Below are positions 1 through 8,926 of a DNA stretch of 64,000 nt, one piece after another (the stretch's first letter is position 1; every line of letters starts with the position of its first letter). Location: the NCBI GenBank assembly GCA_040221975.1, contig JAVJWR010000027.1, forward strand, positions 85,692 through 149,691, in the 5' to 3' direction. The notes beneath the pieces are model-generated. The model ran no database searches and was not told where the DNA came from. It saw only the letters and a list, made by a program, of their open reading frames with translations. The stretch comes from Haliea sp040221975. GTDB lineage: Bacteria; Pseudomonadota; Gammaproteobacteria; Pseudomonadales; Halieaceae. The position numbers and the translations under genes are program-made.

Positions 1-82
1 CAAGGGCCTGGTGGATGAGGGCAAGCTGCTGGTTGTCGGCGCCATGTACGATGTCGCCACCGGCAAGGTGGAATTCCTGTAG
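1..82 (+). CDS. Probable beta-carbonic anhydrase, C-terminal end (partial)
   Basis: Only the last 26 codons are inside the window, read in the frame beginning at base 2 and ending in TAG at 80-82. The visible residues include GKLLVVGAMYDVATGKVEFL, which resembles the conserved C-terminal strand of beta-class carbonic anhydrases (typically a VVGxxYDLxTGKVxFL pattern). If correct, the enzyme interconverts CO2 and bicarbonate using zinc. The catalytic Cys/His/Asp residues lie upstream of the window, so the call rests on one short motif. It converges with the TonB receptor gene, with a hairpin between them. Confidence 0.55.
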   Translation, partial: KGLVDEGKLLVVGAMYDVATGKVEFL

Positions 83-90
83 CGGGAGGT

Positions 91-121
91 GCAGTGGGCC
101 AGCTCTGCTCTGGCCCACTGC
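91..121. terminator. Perfect 12-bp inverted repeat between convergent genes
   Basis: A 12-bp stem, GCAGTGGGCCAG at 91-102 and its exact complement at 110-121, flanks a 7-base loop. It sits between the stop of the plus-strand gene at 82 and the stop of the minus-strand TonB receptor at 129. There is no clean T-run, so it may be a bidirectional terminator or simply a stabilising 3' hairpin. Confidence 0.6.
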
Positions 122-128
122 GAAGCGA

Positions 129-2498
129 TCAATCCCAGGTCATCCCCAGGCGCATGCCGACGGTGCGCGGGCGCTGGGGACCGAAGAAGTGGGAGGGCAG
201 CACGCCGCCGTTGTTGTTCTGGCCGTCCCAGGTAAATTCGTCGGTCAGGTTCTCCACGTAGGCTTCGATAAACCAGTTGGCGTCCGCCTCGTAGGCGACA
301 CGCAGGTTGGACTGTGCCGAGCCACTGATTTTCGTCTCCCGCAGGTTCTCCCAGCCGCCACCGCGCTCGCTCTCGTAGGTGAGCTCGAAGTTGCCGGTAA
401 TGGCGCCGCCGCTGACCGGGAAGTTGGCGCTCAACACTGCTGCGGCAGACCATTCCGGCGCCCAGAACAGCGAGCTGCCCTCGCAGCCGTCGGCATCTTC
501 CAGGCCGCAGATGTCCTGCAGTTCCGTGGCTTCTGAATCCAGATAGCCGGCCGCGAGGTAGAGGTCGAAGTTGTCGCTGAGGCGACCGGTAATCGAGCCC
601 TCTACGCCCCAGGCTTCCACCTGACCGACATTCTCGACCAGGGAGGCGCCGCCGTCGAAGGTGACCACCTGCAGGTCTTCATACTCGTAGTAGAACGCGG
701 TCAGGTCGACATTGGCGCGACCGTCAAGCAGTGTGTCCTTGTAGCCCACTTCCCAGGAGTCCACGGTTTCGGGTTCGAAGGCATTGGGCAGGAAACCGTC
801 GCCCTGGCGCAGGTCGATATTGCCGATGGCGGGTTCACCGGCGGGGTTATTGCCGAGGTTGAAGCTGCCAAAGCCGCCCGACTTGAAACCCTCCGTGTAG
901 CCGGCGAAGAACATGCGCTCACCGGTTGGGCGCCACTTGGCCAGTATCCGCATGGTGACGTCGTCCCAGGTTTCGCTGTCGCTGATGAACTCGGCGGTGG
1001 AGAAACCGTAGGCCCAGTAGGGCCCCAGCTCGCTCTCCGGTGTCGGCACCAGGATCGAGAAATCCTTCTTGTCCTCGGTATAGCGCAGGCCGAGCTCCAC
1101 ATCGAAGCTCTCGGTGAGGAAGTAGTTGGCGTTGACGTAGGTTGCCCAGCCGGAGTAGTCGCCCTTGATGCGGCCGGTCTCGACCAGACGGCCGTCCGCC
1201 GACGGGGTGAACTCGGAGCCATAATAGGCGTACAGGTCCTCACAGCCGGAGAAGGTCATGCCATAGTTGTAGTAGTAGCCGTAGTACTGGCAGAAGAAAT
1301 CCTCGCGCCCGGAAAAGCTGAAGCGGGTATCAATATCTTCCTCGTAATAGGAGATCCCTGCGTACCAGCTCAGCGGGCCATCGGTGGTGGAGGTCAGGCG
1401 GAACTCCTGCTGGAAGTACTCGCCGGTCTGGTCCTGGCCGTAGTTGTTCAGGTCCAGCGGGGTGCCGTCGTAGTCCTCGTTGTAGAAGTAGTCATGGTCC
1501 TTGTAGCCCGTGTTCGAGGTGAGCGTGGCGAAGTCGAGGTCGTAATCGACATGCAGGCCGAAGGTCAGGATGGTGGCGTCGTCGTTGTCACCGCCGCTAC
1601 GGTCCGAGTCAATGTCCTCGTCGCTGCCGCGCAGCTCCACGCCACCCAGGGCTGCGTCGAACGCCTCCCAGATGTCACCGCGATCCACCGCCCGGTAAAC
1701 GGAACCGGATTGTTCGCGATCCTCGTATTCGACCATTGTGCGCACCATCAGCCGGTCGCGCTCGTAGTTCGTGGACCAGCGCAGTGCCCACTTGTCGTGC
1801 TCGATCAGGTCGGGGGAACCCGGGAACTTGTTGTCGGCGAACCCGTCTTCGGTGGAATAATAGCCCGCCAGGCGGGTCGCGAAGTGATCGGAAACAGGCA
1901 GGTTTATCGCGCCCTCGAGAGCGCGCCGGCCACGTTCTGCCACGTCAATTTCCACGTAGCCGCTGGGGCTGGATCCCAGTTCCGCGCGTTGGGTGTGAAC
2001 GCTGAAGGCACCGCCGATGGAGTTGCGCCCGAACAGGAAGCCCTGGGGGCCGCGCAGGATTTCGGCCCGGTCAATATCGTAGAGGCTGGTAACCGCCGAG
2101 CCGTTGCGGCCTTCGTACAGGTCGTTCTTGAAGAAGGCGGAAGAGGGGTCGCCGCCGACGCCGAAGTCCTGGGTGCGGACACCGCGGACGCTGATGGCAT
2201 CGATGAAGCTGTCCTGGCTGTTGCCGGTGACGCCGGGGGTGTAGGAGACCAGGTCCTTGATGTCGTTCATGTTGACCTTGTTGACGAAATTCCCGGACAG
2301 GGCGGTGATCGCCAGCGGTACGTCCTGCACCGACTCGCTGCGCTTGGTCGCCGTGACGATGACCTCTTCCAGCGTTTGCGACCAGGCCGGCGCACTGATC
2401 GTGGAGGCCAGCACGGCGGCGGATACGGCCCTGGCAAGCGCGTGGGTGGTGCAGGGTCGGCGGTTTTCAATAACCCGGCCGCGATGGTCTGTATTCAT
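129..2498 (-). CDS. TonB-dependent outer-membrane receptor
   Basis: This 789-residue protein is an outer-membrane beta-barrel that would import a ligand using TonB-transmitted energy. The start at 2498 (MNTDHRGRV) is preceded by AGGGG in the mRNA and gives a signal peptide ending near residue 40. A TonB-box-like segment (QTLEEVIVTATKR) follows, then the plug domain (VQDVPLAITALSG, ISVRGVRTQDFG). The long remainder is rich in aromatic, Asp and Gly residues typical of barrel strands. The open frame extends 86 codons further upstream, but that part lacks a secretion signal. The substrate is not readable from sequence. The adjacent TPR-sulfotransferase and the plug type resemble the large receptor families of marine gammaproteobacteria that take up carbohydrates or lipids. 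Confidence 0.93.
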   Translation of the reverse strand: MNTDHRGRVIENRRPCTTHALARAVSAAVLASTISAPAWSQTLEEVIVTATKRSESVQDVPLAITALSGNFVNKVNMNDIKDLVSYTPGVTGNSQDSFIDAISVRGVRTQDFGVGGDPSSAFFKNDLYEGRNGSAVTSLYDIDRAEILRGPQGFLFGRNSIGGAFSVHTQRAELGSSPSGYVEIDVAERGRRALEGAINLPVSDHFATRLAGYYSTEDGFADNKFPGSPDLIEHDKWALRWSTNYERDRLMVRTMVEYEDREQSGSVYRAVDRGDIWEAFDAALGGVELRGSDEDIDSDRSGGDNDDATILTFGLHVDYDLDFATLTSNTGYKDHDYFYNEDYDGTPLDLNNYGQDQTGEYFQQEFRLTSTTDGPLSWYAGISYYEEDIDTRFSFSGREDFFCQYYGYYYNYGMTFSGCEDLYAYYGSEFTPSADGRLVETGRIKGDYSGWATYVNANYFLTESFDVELGLRYTEDKKDFSILVPTPESELGPYWAYGFSTAEFISDSETWDDVTMRILAKWRPTGERMFFAGYTEGFKSGGFGSFNLGNNPAGEPAIGNIDLRQGDGFLPNAFEPETVDSWEVGYKDTLLDGRANVDLTAFYYEYEDLQVVTFDGGASLVENVGQVEAWGVEGSITGRLSDNFDLYLAAGYLDSEATELQDICGLEDADGCEGSSLFWAPEWSAAAVLSANFPVSGGAITGNFELTYESERGGGWENLRETKISGSAQSNLRVAYEADANWFIEAYVENLTDEFTWDGQNNNGGVLPSHFFGPQRPRTVGMRLGMTWD

Positions 2499-2673
2499 GG
2501 CTACCCCTGGAATCGACTGGTGGTGTTCTTTTTGGCACCGGATACCTGTGCCGTTGTGTGCCCCTTTTATACGCTTTGCTCGACAGCTGCACAATCGGGG
2601 TGTTTGGCGTTCGACGATAGTAAAAGCGTGCTGCAAAGGGTATAACCCTATGGTGTAGCGTGGCGGCAAAGCG

Positions 2674-4275
2674 TTACTCCGCGAGCGGGATACCTGCTGC
2701 CTCAAGTACCCGCTGCATGGGAGCGAGTTGTTGCCGGTAACGCTGCCAGCGGCCAATAGAACGCGTGTGGGCAGGCTCCCGCACCTGTACCGCGCTGGCG
2801 GTGGTCACCGCACTGTTCTGCTGGTGGAAGGCGAGACAGGCATTCTCCCAGGGCAACTGCAGGTACTCGAGCAGGGCGCGGGCGTTGGGTTCGAGCGCAC
2901 GTGCGGTGTCTTCGTAGCAGATGTCAAAGATGCGTCCCGGGAAGCGCTCGCGCCACAGCGCCATGAGGCGGCGGTAGCGTACGTGGTGGCGTGCCATCTC
3001 GCCCTGCTCGTAGGAATGCAGGTAGGCGTCGGCGAACAGTTGCTTGAAGCTGGCGAAACAGGCATCCATCGGGTTGCGTACCAGATGCACGATTTTCGCA
3101 TTCGGCAACGCTGCCAGGATCAGCGGAATCAGCAGGTAGTTCTGCGGCAGTTTGTCGACGAAACGGGGCGTACTGCCGCGCATGCGGCTGCTGGTCTGCA
3201 GGTACAGGTTGCCCACCTGGCGCGGGTCCAGCTCCTGTGTGCTGTGGAACAATTCGGCGGAAAACCGCCGCGGATCCTGGTAGTTGGCCAGTCGGCGCAG
3301 GGCCAGGCCAAACTGCTGCAGCTCGCCGGCGGAGTGCACCTCGGAGTGGCTGCTGATGATCCGCTCCACCAGCGTGGTACCGGTGCGGGGCTGGCCCAGC
3401 ACGAATATGGGCGAGGGGTCCGGGTTGCCGGGCTTCTGCTCCGCCAGCCACGCGGGCGTATACAGTTCGGCCAGCGCGTTGAACATCGCTTCCTCGGCCA
3501 CTTCGTCGTAGTCCACCGTGGCCCGCCGGGCGGCGGCGCCGGCACTGAAGGCCGTAAAGGCAGCATCCCACTGTTGCAGGTCTTCCCGTTCCTTGCCGAT
3601 GGCGTAGAGATAGAACGCGCGCGCCCGCGGATTGTTGCGATGCCGCTCCAGCAATGTCTGCATGATCTCTATGTGGTTTTCATCGCGCGCCTTGGCCGAG
3701 CTGGCCAGGGCCCAGTGGGCCTGCGGACTGTCCGGCTGCAGGCGGATGATGTCGCGGAAGATGCTGTCGGCCCTGTCCGTGTCGCCGTGGTACACGAGGT
3801 TGTTGGCGAGGTTGAGCATGAACGGCGGGTGGCCGGGCTGGCGGGTGTTGGCGCGAGCGAAAAACGCCTGGGCGGCGCCGTGCTCGCCCATCAACGACAG
3901 GGTGGTGGCGATCAGGTCCAGCACGATCGGGTCATCCGGCTGGATACGACGGGTTTCCCGCAGGGCCGCATCCGCCAGGTTGACCTGGCCCTCGCTCATG
4001 TACAGGCGCGCCAGCTGGGCCCAGGCCGCAGCGTGGTCCCGCTCCAGCTTCACCACTGACTGGAAGGCGCTGAAAGCGGTGCGCCGATCCCTGGCCTCGA
4101 GGGCGACCAGGCCCACCAGGAAATGCGCGGGAACCAGGTCCGGCTGATGCTCCAGCGCCTGCTGGCAGCAGAGCCCGGCGGTTTCGGTGTCACCCCGCCC
4201 GAGGGCCGTGAATCCTCGCTGCAACAGGGCTTGCTGCCGCGAATCCGCCGGCTGCGAGGGTCCCGCCCCGGTCAT
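2674..4275 (-). CDS. TPR-repeat sulfotransferase family protein
   Basis: A 533-residue protein. About 270 N-terminal residues consist of tetratricopeptide-like helices (LLQRGFTALGRGDTETAGL, AHFLVGLVALEARDRRTAF and others). A PAPS-dependent sulfotransferase domain follows. The 5'-phosphosulfate loop is visible as FVLGQPRTGTTLVERIISSH at about 291-310, and a 3'-phosphate-binding segment as IVHLVRNPMDACFASFKQLF. Such proteins probably transfer sulfuryl groups to protein or glycan acceptors, but the acceptor is unknown. The start codon overlaps the stop of the upstream LuxR gene (ATGA), so the two are very likely co-transcribed. The next gene downstream is the TonB receptor, 175 bases away. Confidence 0.88.
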   Translation of the reverse strand: MTGAGPSQPADSRQQALLQRGFTALGRGDTETAGLCCQQALEHQPDLVPAHFLVGLVALEARDRRTAFSAFQSVVKLERDHAAAWAQLARLYMSEGQVNLADAALRETRRIQPDDPIVLDLIATTLSLMGEHGAAQAFFARANTRQPGHPPFMLNLANNLVYHGDTDRADSIFRDIIRLQPDSPQAHWALASSAKARDENHIEIMQTLLERHRNNPRARAFYLYAIGKEREDLQQWDAAFTAFSAGAAARRATVDYDEVAEEAMFNALAELYTPAWLAEQKPGNPDPSPIFVLGQPRTGTTLVERIISSHSEVHSAGELQQFGLALRRLANYQDPRRFSAELFHSTQELDPRQVGNLYLQTSSRMRGSTPRFVDKLPQNYLLIPLILAALPNAKIVHLVRNPMDACFASFKQLFADAYLHSYEQGEMARHHVRYRRLMALWRERFPGRIFDICYEDTARALEPNARALLEYLQLPWENACLAFHQQNSAVTTASAVQVREPAHTRSIGRWQRYRQQLAPMQRVLEAAGIPLAE

Positions 4276-5129
4276 GTTGCCGCCTGCGCCTGCGGTGGTT
4301 GCAGGTAGGCGATCAGGGTATCGCCCCCGGCGTAGTTGCCGGCACTCATGAGCGAATCCAGGAACAGGTAGAACAGCTCTGCCTGGGAGCTGACCTCAAG
4401 CTTGGCGTAGGCGTGCTTGCGGTGCAGTTTTACAGTCTCGACCGATATCGACAGCTTCTCCGCCAGGGTCCTGGTGCTGTGGCCGTGCAACACCATGTTG
4501 ATCACCTGGGCTTCGCGCTCGGTCAGCAGGCTGCTGCCGAACTCGTTGAGCGCGGTGTTGAGCTGTTCGCGCAGGTTCACCGCGCTTGCCTGGCCCGATG
4601 AGGAGACAGGACGCGTATGCCAGTGTTGCTGGCACAGCACTTCGATGACGGGGCTGACGGCCGCCAGCGCCGCCACCTGTTGCCGGGTGAAGCGGCTCCT
4701 GGCACCGGTACGGCCGAGCGCAATGTTGATGAATCCGGTAGTGCCGTTGGGCAGCAGGAAGCCACACTCGTCCTGGTAGCCGCAATTCCGGTACCACGCC
4801 TTGTAGTACTCGCTGTCGCGAAAGCCCGTGGGTGCCAGGTCGCGGAGCAGGAAGACGCCGAAGCGGCGATCGCGGCTGGCGGCCTGGTAGAAGGGGTCCA
4901 GCACGAAGGCGCCGGCGACAAAGACGTCCAGGGTAGAGCGGCCGAGACCGGCCGGGACCTCGAAATACTCGACCACCGGCAGGTCAGTATCTGGATAGAC
5001 CAGCACCGTGGCATCGTCGATGGGCACCAGGCTTTTCAGTGTTGCCACCAGCTGGTGGGCGAAGTCCGCATGGCCCACCCGGCTTATCAGGCGCGCGAGC
5101 TGTTCATTGTAGCTGGTCGTGGTCGGCAT
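4272..5129 (-). CDS. LuxR-family transcriptional regulator
   Basis: A 285-residue regulator. The C-terminal LuxR/GerE helix-turn-helix spans about residues 201-258 (LLTEREAQVINMVLHGHSTR, then LAEKLSISVETVKLHRKHAY). The N-terminal 165 residues form a sensor-like domain that I do not recognise; it is not an obvious receiver, because no phospho-acceptor Asp pocket is visible. It overlaps the start of the TPR-sulfotransferase by 4 bases and lies 39 bases downstream of the LysR gene. It probably controls the sulfotransferase and perhaps the TonB receptor. A 25-residue tail (GGDTLIAYLQPPQAQAAT) follows the HTH. Confidence 0.85.
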   Translation of the reverse strand: MPTTTSYNEQLARLISRVGHADFAHQLVATLKSLVPIDDATVLVYPDTDLPVVEYFEVPAGLGRSTLDVFVAGAFVLDPFYQAASRDRRFGVFLLRDLAPTGFRDSEYYKAWYRNCGYQDECGFLLPNGTTGFINIALGRTGARSRFTRQQVAALAAVSPVIEVLCQQHWHTRPVSSSGQASAVNLREQLNTALNEFGSSLLTEREAQVINMVLHGHSTRTLAEKLSISVETVKLHRKHAYAKLEVSSQAELFYLFLDSLMSAGNYAGGDTLIAYLQPPQAQAAT

Positions 5130-5168
5130 GGAATGGTGTCGATGACTCTTGTCCAGGTTTATTCCGCA

Positions 5169-6044
5169 TCATACCTGCAAAGCCGCCCAATCCAGAAATG
5201 CCTGGTTGGCAAGCGAGATGGAACGCTGCCGGCGCCGGGCCAGCAGCAGCCGGATTCGCGGCTGTTCGGCGAACGGTACGGCGACCACACCGGGCTCCTG
5301 TTGCGCCAGCATGGCGAGACCAATGGTGGTGCCCAGGCCCTGCTTGACCATGCGGATCAGCAGCGGCAGGAAGTTGCTCTGCAGGCGCAGGTCGGGGCTG
5401 ACGCCGTGGCTGGCGCACAGTTCATCCAGCCGCTTGCGGATGAAGTAGCCGCTCTCGTACACCACCATGGGCGAATCCTGCAGCTCGGCCACCGGCACGG
5501 CACTGCGCCCGGCCCAGGGGTGATCCTCGGCCATGCACAGGACGATCTCCTCATCGACCAGGGGCGCGGTGGTGAAGTCGCCGACGGCATCCTCGCTGGC
5601 ACCGCTGATGACACCGAGCTCGATCTCATCGTCCAGCAGCCACTGGCGGATGCGGTCGGTACCGGCCTGGGTCACCACGGTGCGCAGCTGCGGGTGCAGC
5701 ACCAGGAACCGGCCCAGCAAATCCGGCAGGTAGTAGGTCGCCAGCATGGAAGGGCAGGCGATGGCCAGCTCCCCCTGCAGCAGGCCGCGCAGGGCGCCGC
5801 CGGTCGCCTTCAGGCTCGCCACCTGCTCGAGAATGGCAACCGCCTGCTGCAGCAGGGTGCGCCCTTCCGCAGTCAGGGTAATGCGCCGTCCGCCGCGGTC
5901 GAACAGTACCAGGCCGAGCTCTTCCTCGAGCTTGCGCACCGCGATGCTGACCGCCGGCTGGGCCATGTGCAGCTGCTCCGCGGCCCGGCTGAAGCTGCCC
6001 TGGGCCGCCACTGCGCGAAAAATATCCAGCTTTCTCAAGTCCAT
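5169..6044 (-). CDS. gcdR: LysR-type regulator, probable glutarate regulator GcdR
   Basis: A 291-residue LysR-type regulator. The N-terminal winged HTH is clear (MDLRKLDIFRAVAAQGSFSR, AAEQLHMAQPAVSIAVRKLE) and the substrate-binding domain starts near residue 90. It is divergent from gcdH and a class III CoA-transferase, with 100 bases between the two start codons. The same arrangement (LysR, glutaryl-CoA dehydrogenase, CoA-transferase) is known in Pseudomonas as gcdR-gcdH-gcoT, where GcdR activates in response to glutarate. The specific assignment therefore rests on gene order. An AT-rich dyad lies just upstream of its start, consistent with autoregulation. Confidence 0.82.
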   Translation of the reverse strand: MDLRKLDIFRAVAAQGSFSRAAEQLHMAQPAVSIAVRKLEEELGLVLFDRGGRRITLTAEGRTLLQQAVAILEQVASLKATGGALRGLLQGELAIACPSMLATYYLPDLLGRFLVLHPQLRTVVTQAGTDRIRQWLLDDEIELGVISGASEDAVGDFTTAPLVDEEIVLCMAEDHPWAGRSAVPVAELQDSPMVVYESGYFIRKRLDELCASHGVSPDLRLQSNFLPLLIRMVKQGLGTTIGLAMLAQQEPGVVAVPFAEQPRIRLLLARRRQRSISLANQAFLDWAALQV

Positions 6045-6100
6045 TTGATATATTTAGCATATACAAGTCATAGAAAACATATATTTTATAAATGAACAAT
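6045..6100. promoter_or_regulatory. AT-rich divergent control region of gcdR and gcdH
   Basis: This short AT-rich block stands out in GC-rich surroundings. It contains TATAT-TTAGC-ATATA (6049-6063), whose arms are complementary and fit the T-N11-A style of LysR-type operators. It also contains TATA-TTT-TATA (6080-6090). The first dyad sits 5 bases upstream of the gcdR start codon, so binding there would repress gcdR while allowing activation of gcdH. No convincing -35/-10 pair was fixed. Confidence 0.45.
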
Positions 6101-6144
6101 GTCCTGTTAGGGTGGTGGCTGCAGATGACTCTGGAGTGAATCCC

Positions 6145-7329
6145 ATGGCACAGAACAAGCAGTGGCAACGTCTCGACTGGCAGGACCCGTTCCTGCTGGA
6201 GCAGCAACTGACCGACGAACAGCGCATGGTGCGCGACAGCGCCCGGCACTACGCCCAGGGGCAACTGGCGCCCCGGGTGCGGGATGCCTTTCGCGCCGAG
6301 GAGACCGATGTTGCCATCTTCCGCGAAATGGGCGAGCTGGGCCTGCTGGGCAGCACCATCGACGGCTACGGGTGCCCCGGGGTGGACTACATCAGCTATG
6401 GGCTGGTCGCCCGCGAGGTGGAGCGGGTGGACTCCGGTTACCGCTCAATGATGAGCGTGCAGTCATCCCTGGTCATGTATCCCATCCACGCCTACGGTAC
6501 CGAAGCGCAGCGGGAGAAATACCTGCCCAGGCTGGCCACCGGGGAGTGGATAGGCTGCTTCGGCCTGACCGAGCCCGACCACGGCTCCGACCCCGGCTCC
6601 ATGATCACCCGCGCCCGCAGTGTCGATGGCGGCTACCGGCTCAGCGGCGCCAAGATGTGGATCACCAACAGCCCCATTGCCGATGTGTTCGTGGTCTGGG
6701 CCAAGACCGACGACGGCAAGATCCGCGGCTTCATCCTGGAGCAGGGCATGGCGGGCCTGAGTGCGCCGAAGATCGAGGGCAAGCTGGCCCTGCGGGCCTC
6801 GGTCACCGGGCAGATCGTCATGGAAGATGTCTTTGTGGGTGAAGAACAGCTGCTGCCCAATGTGGAGGGCCTGAAAGGTCCCTTCGGCTGCCTCAACAAT
6901 GCCCGCTACGGTATTGCCTGGGGCGCCCTGGGTGCCGCCGAGAGCTGCTGGTTTGCCGCCCGCGATTACACCATGGAGCGCACCCAGTTCGGCCGCCCGC
7001 TGGCCGCCAACCAGCTGGTCCAGCTCAAGCTGGCGGACATGCAGACCGAAATCAGCCTGGCCCTGCAGGGCTGTCATCGCGCCGGTGAGCTGATGGATGC
7101 CGGCCAGATTGCACCGGAGCTGATTTCCCTGATCAAGCGCAATTCCTGCGGCAAGGCCCTGCACGTCGCTCGCCAGGCCCGCGACATGCTGGGCGGCAAC
7201 GGTATCTCCGACGAGTACCCGGTGATGCGGCACATGGTGAACCTGGAGGTGGTCAACACCTATGAGGGCACGCACGATGTGCACGCCCTGATCCTGGGTC
7301 GCACGCAGACGGACATTCCGGCCTTCTAG
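6145..7329 (+). CDS. gcdH: Glutaryl-CoA dehydrogenase
   Basis: A 394-residue acyl-CoA dehydrogenase that oxidises and decarboxylates glutaryl-CoA to crotonyl-CoA with FAD, in lysine/glutarate breakdown. Family marks are FGLTEPDHGSDPGSM, YRLSGAKMWITNSPIADVFV and LGGNGISDEYPVMRHMVNLE. The C-terminal NTYEGTHDVHALILGR carries the catalytic Glu (about residue 374). The RxVExVDSGYRSMMSVQSSL stretch is typical of the glutaryl-CoA branch. The start at 6145 is preceded by GGAG; the open frame runs 11 codons further upstream without a better site. The CoA-transferase starts one base after its stop. Confidence 0.95.
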   Translation: MAQNKQWQRLDWQDPFLLEQQLTDEQRMVRDSARHYAQGQLAPRVRDAFRAEETDVAIFREMGELGLLGSTIDGYGCPGVDYISYGLVAREVERVDSGYRSMMSVQSSLVMYPIHAYGTEAQREKYLPRLATGEWIGCFGLTEPDHGSDPGSMITRARSVDGGYRLSGAKMWITNSPIADVFVVWAKTDDGKIRGFILEQGMAGLSAPKIEGKLALRASVTGQIVMEDVFVGEEQLLPNVEGLKGPFGCLNNARYGIAWGALGAAESCWFAARDYTMERTQFGRPLAANQLVQLKLADMQTEISLALQGCHRAGELMDAGQIAPELISLIKRNSCGKALHVARQARDMLGGNGISDEYPVMRHMVNLEVVNTYEGTHDVHALILGRTQTDIPAF

Positions 7330-7330
7330 C

Positions 7331-8524
7331 ATGGGCGCCCTGTCCCACATCCGGGTGCTGGACCTGTCGCGAGTGCTGGCCGGCCCCTGGGCCACCCAGA
7401 TCCTGGCGGATCTCGGTGCCGAGGTGATCAAGGCCGAGCGCCCGGATGGCGGCGATGACACCCGGGCCTGGGGACCGCCCTTCATGGCGGATGCGGACGG
7501 CGAGCCGACCGCGGAGTCTGCCTACTTTCTCTGCACCAATCGCGGCAAGCAGTCGCTCTGCCTGGACATCAAATCCACCGAGGGTCAGGCAACCCTGCGC
7601 GCCCTGGCCGCGCAGTGCGATGTCGTGGTGGAGAATTTCAAGGTCGGCGATGCCGCTCGCCATGGCCTGGATTACGCCAGTCTGTCGGCATTGAACCCGG
7701 GATTGGTATACTGCTCCATTACCGGTTTTGGCCAGACCGGACCACTGCGCGAGCGACCCGGTTACGACTTCCTGGTACAGGCCATGGGTGGCCTGATGAG
7801 CGTCACCGGCCAGCCCGACGGCAGCCCGGGTGCGGAGCCGATGAAGGTGGGGGTGGCACTCACGGATATCATGACCGGGCTCTACGCCACTATCGGCATC
7901 CTCGCGGCGCTGGCCGAACGCGACCGCTCCGGGCTGGGCCAGCAGGTCGACCTGGCACTGCTGGACGTGACTGCGGCAACCCTGGCCAACCAGGCCAGCA
8001 ATTACCTGGTCGGTGGCATTAATCCCGGCCGTCTCGGCAATGCCCACCCGAACATCGTGCCTTACCAGAGCTTCGTCGCCCGCGATGGTCATCTGGTAGT
8101 GGCAGTGGGCAACGATGCCCAGTTCCGGCGGTTTGTCGCAGTGCTGGAATGCCCGGAGCTGGCGGATGATCCCCGCTTTCTGAACAATCGCCTGCGGGTC
8201 CAGCACCGGGAGCAACTCATTCCGCTGTTGCAGGCGTGCATGCTCAGGCGGGATAAATCCGACTGGCTGCAGCGCCTGGAGGCGGCGAGTGTTCCGGCCG
8301 GCCCGATCAACAGCGTGGCGGAGGTGTTCAACGAGCCCCAGATCCTGGCGCGGGACATGCGCGTGAACGTGCCCCACCCGCTGAATCCTGATCTGGAGCT
8401 GGTGGGCAACCCGATCAAGCTGTCGCGCACGCCAGTCACCTATGGCGCGGCACCGCCGACCCTGGGGCAGGATACCGCAGAGCTGCTGGCACGGGCGGGC
8501 AGGTTCAACGCAGGGGAAAGTTGA
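7331..8524 (+). CDS. gcoT: Class III (CaiB/BaiF) CoA-transferase, probable succinyl-CoA:glutarate CoA-transferase
   Basis: A 397-residue CaiB/BaiF-type CoA-transferase. It begins with the family start HIRVLDLSRVLAGPWATQIL and continues with LGAEVIKAERPDGGDDTRAW. The region VGVALTDIMTGLYATIGIL would hold the aspartate that forms the acyl-CoA anhydride. Following gcdH by one base, it most likely activates glutarate using succinyl-CoA as CoA donor, as in the Pseudomonas gcdH-gcoT pair. The specific substrate is inferred from neighbourhood. Its 3' end overlaps the 3' end of the convergent PagL-like gene by 20 bases. Confidence 0.87.
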   Translation: MGALSHIRVLDLSRVLAGPWATQILADLGAEVIKAERPDGGDDTRAWGPPFMADADGEPTAESAYFLCTNRGKQSLCLDIKSTEGQATLRALAAQCDVVVENFKVGDAARHGLDYASLSALNPGLVYCSITGFGQTGPLRERPGYDFLVQAMGGLMSVTGQPDGSPGAEPMKVGVALTDIMTGLYATIGILAALAERDRSGLGQQVDLALLDVTAATLANQASNYLVGGINPGRLGNAHPNIVPYQSFVARDGHLVVAVGNDAQFRRFVAVLECPELADDPRFLNNRLRVQHREQLIPLLQACMLRRDKSDWLQRLEAASVPAGPINSVAEVFNEPQILARDMRVNVPHPLNPDLELVGNPIKLSRTPVTYGAAPPTLGQDTAELLARAGRFNAGES

Positions 8525-8780
8525 CCGAGATTACGATCTCCTCGTTACCCGGGTTCTCGTCACCGAGACTGGCGTTGGAAAGGTGGTACAGGGCCAGCCC
8601 GAGGCGGACCTCGCTGGAGAAGCGATACTCAAGACCATAGCGGCCGCGGTTGTCCAGTGCGCGATCAATGCCCACCTGACCGGCGGACAGGTTGAGTCGT
8701 GCTTCGGCCACGGTGATGGGGCTGGCGAGCAGAAGCAGTGTGGCGCTGACCTGCGCAGCGTAGCGGCATTGGCGTCGCAT
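8505..8780 (-). CDS. Short PagL-like (lipid A 3-O-deacylase family) outer-membrane protein
   Basis: A 91-residue secreted protein. The start at 8780 gives a plain signal peptide (MRRQCRYAAQVSATLLLLAS, cut near AEA). The mature part ends LGLALYHLSNASLGDENPGN and then a terminal strand ending NFPLR. The HxSN motif followed by NPG and Glu resembles the active-site region (His, Ser, Glu) of PagL, which removes the 3-O-acyl chain from lipid A. Normal PagL is about 150 residues, so this version keeps only the last strands and may be truncated or a minimal relative. The frame stays open to 8936, but that longer form overlaps the divergent FAD gene. Confidence 0.55.
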   Translation of the reverse strand: MRRQCRYAAQVSATLLLLASPITVAEARLNLSAGQVGIDRALDNRGRYGLEYRFSSEVRLGLALYHLSNASLGDENPGNEEIVISVNFPLR

Positions 8781-8926
8781 ACGGGGGCCTCGCTCAGGCA
8801 TTACGGACAAATGATGGCCGATAGACCGTGAATGCTCAAGGCGCCGGGAATCCGGGTCTGGCGCCGCTTGAGATTCACTCACTATCCGGGCATTCTGCCG
8901 GGACGAAGGGGTGAGCGGAGCGGCTG

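Noticed and set aside
4617..6095. A 492-codon plus-strand open frame over the LuxR and LysR genes
   Set aside because: It runs antisense to two clear regulators across their intergenic gap and has shadow-like composition.
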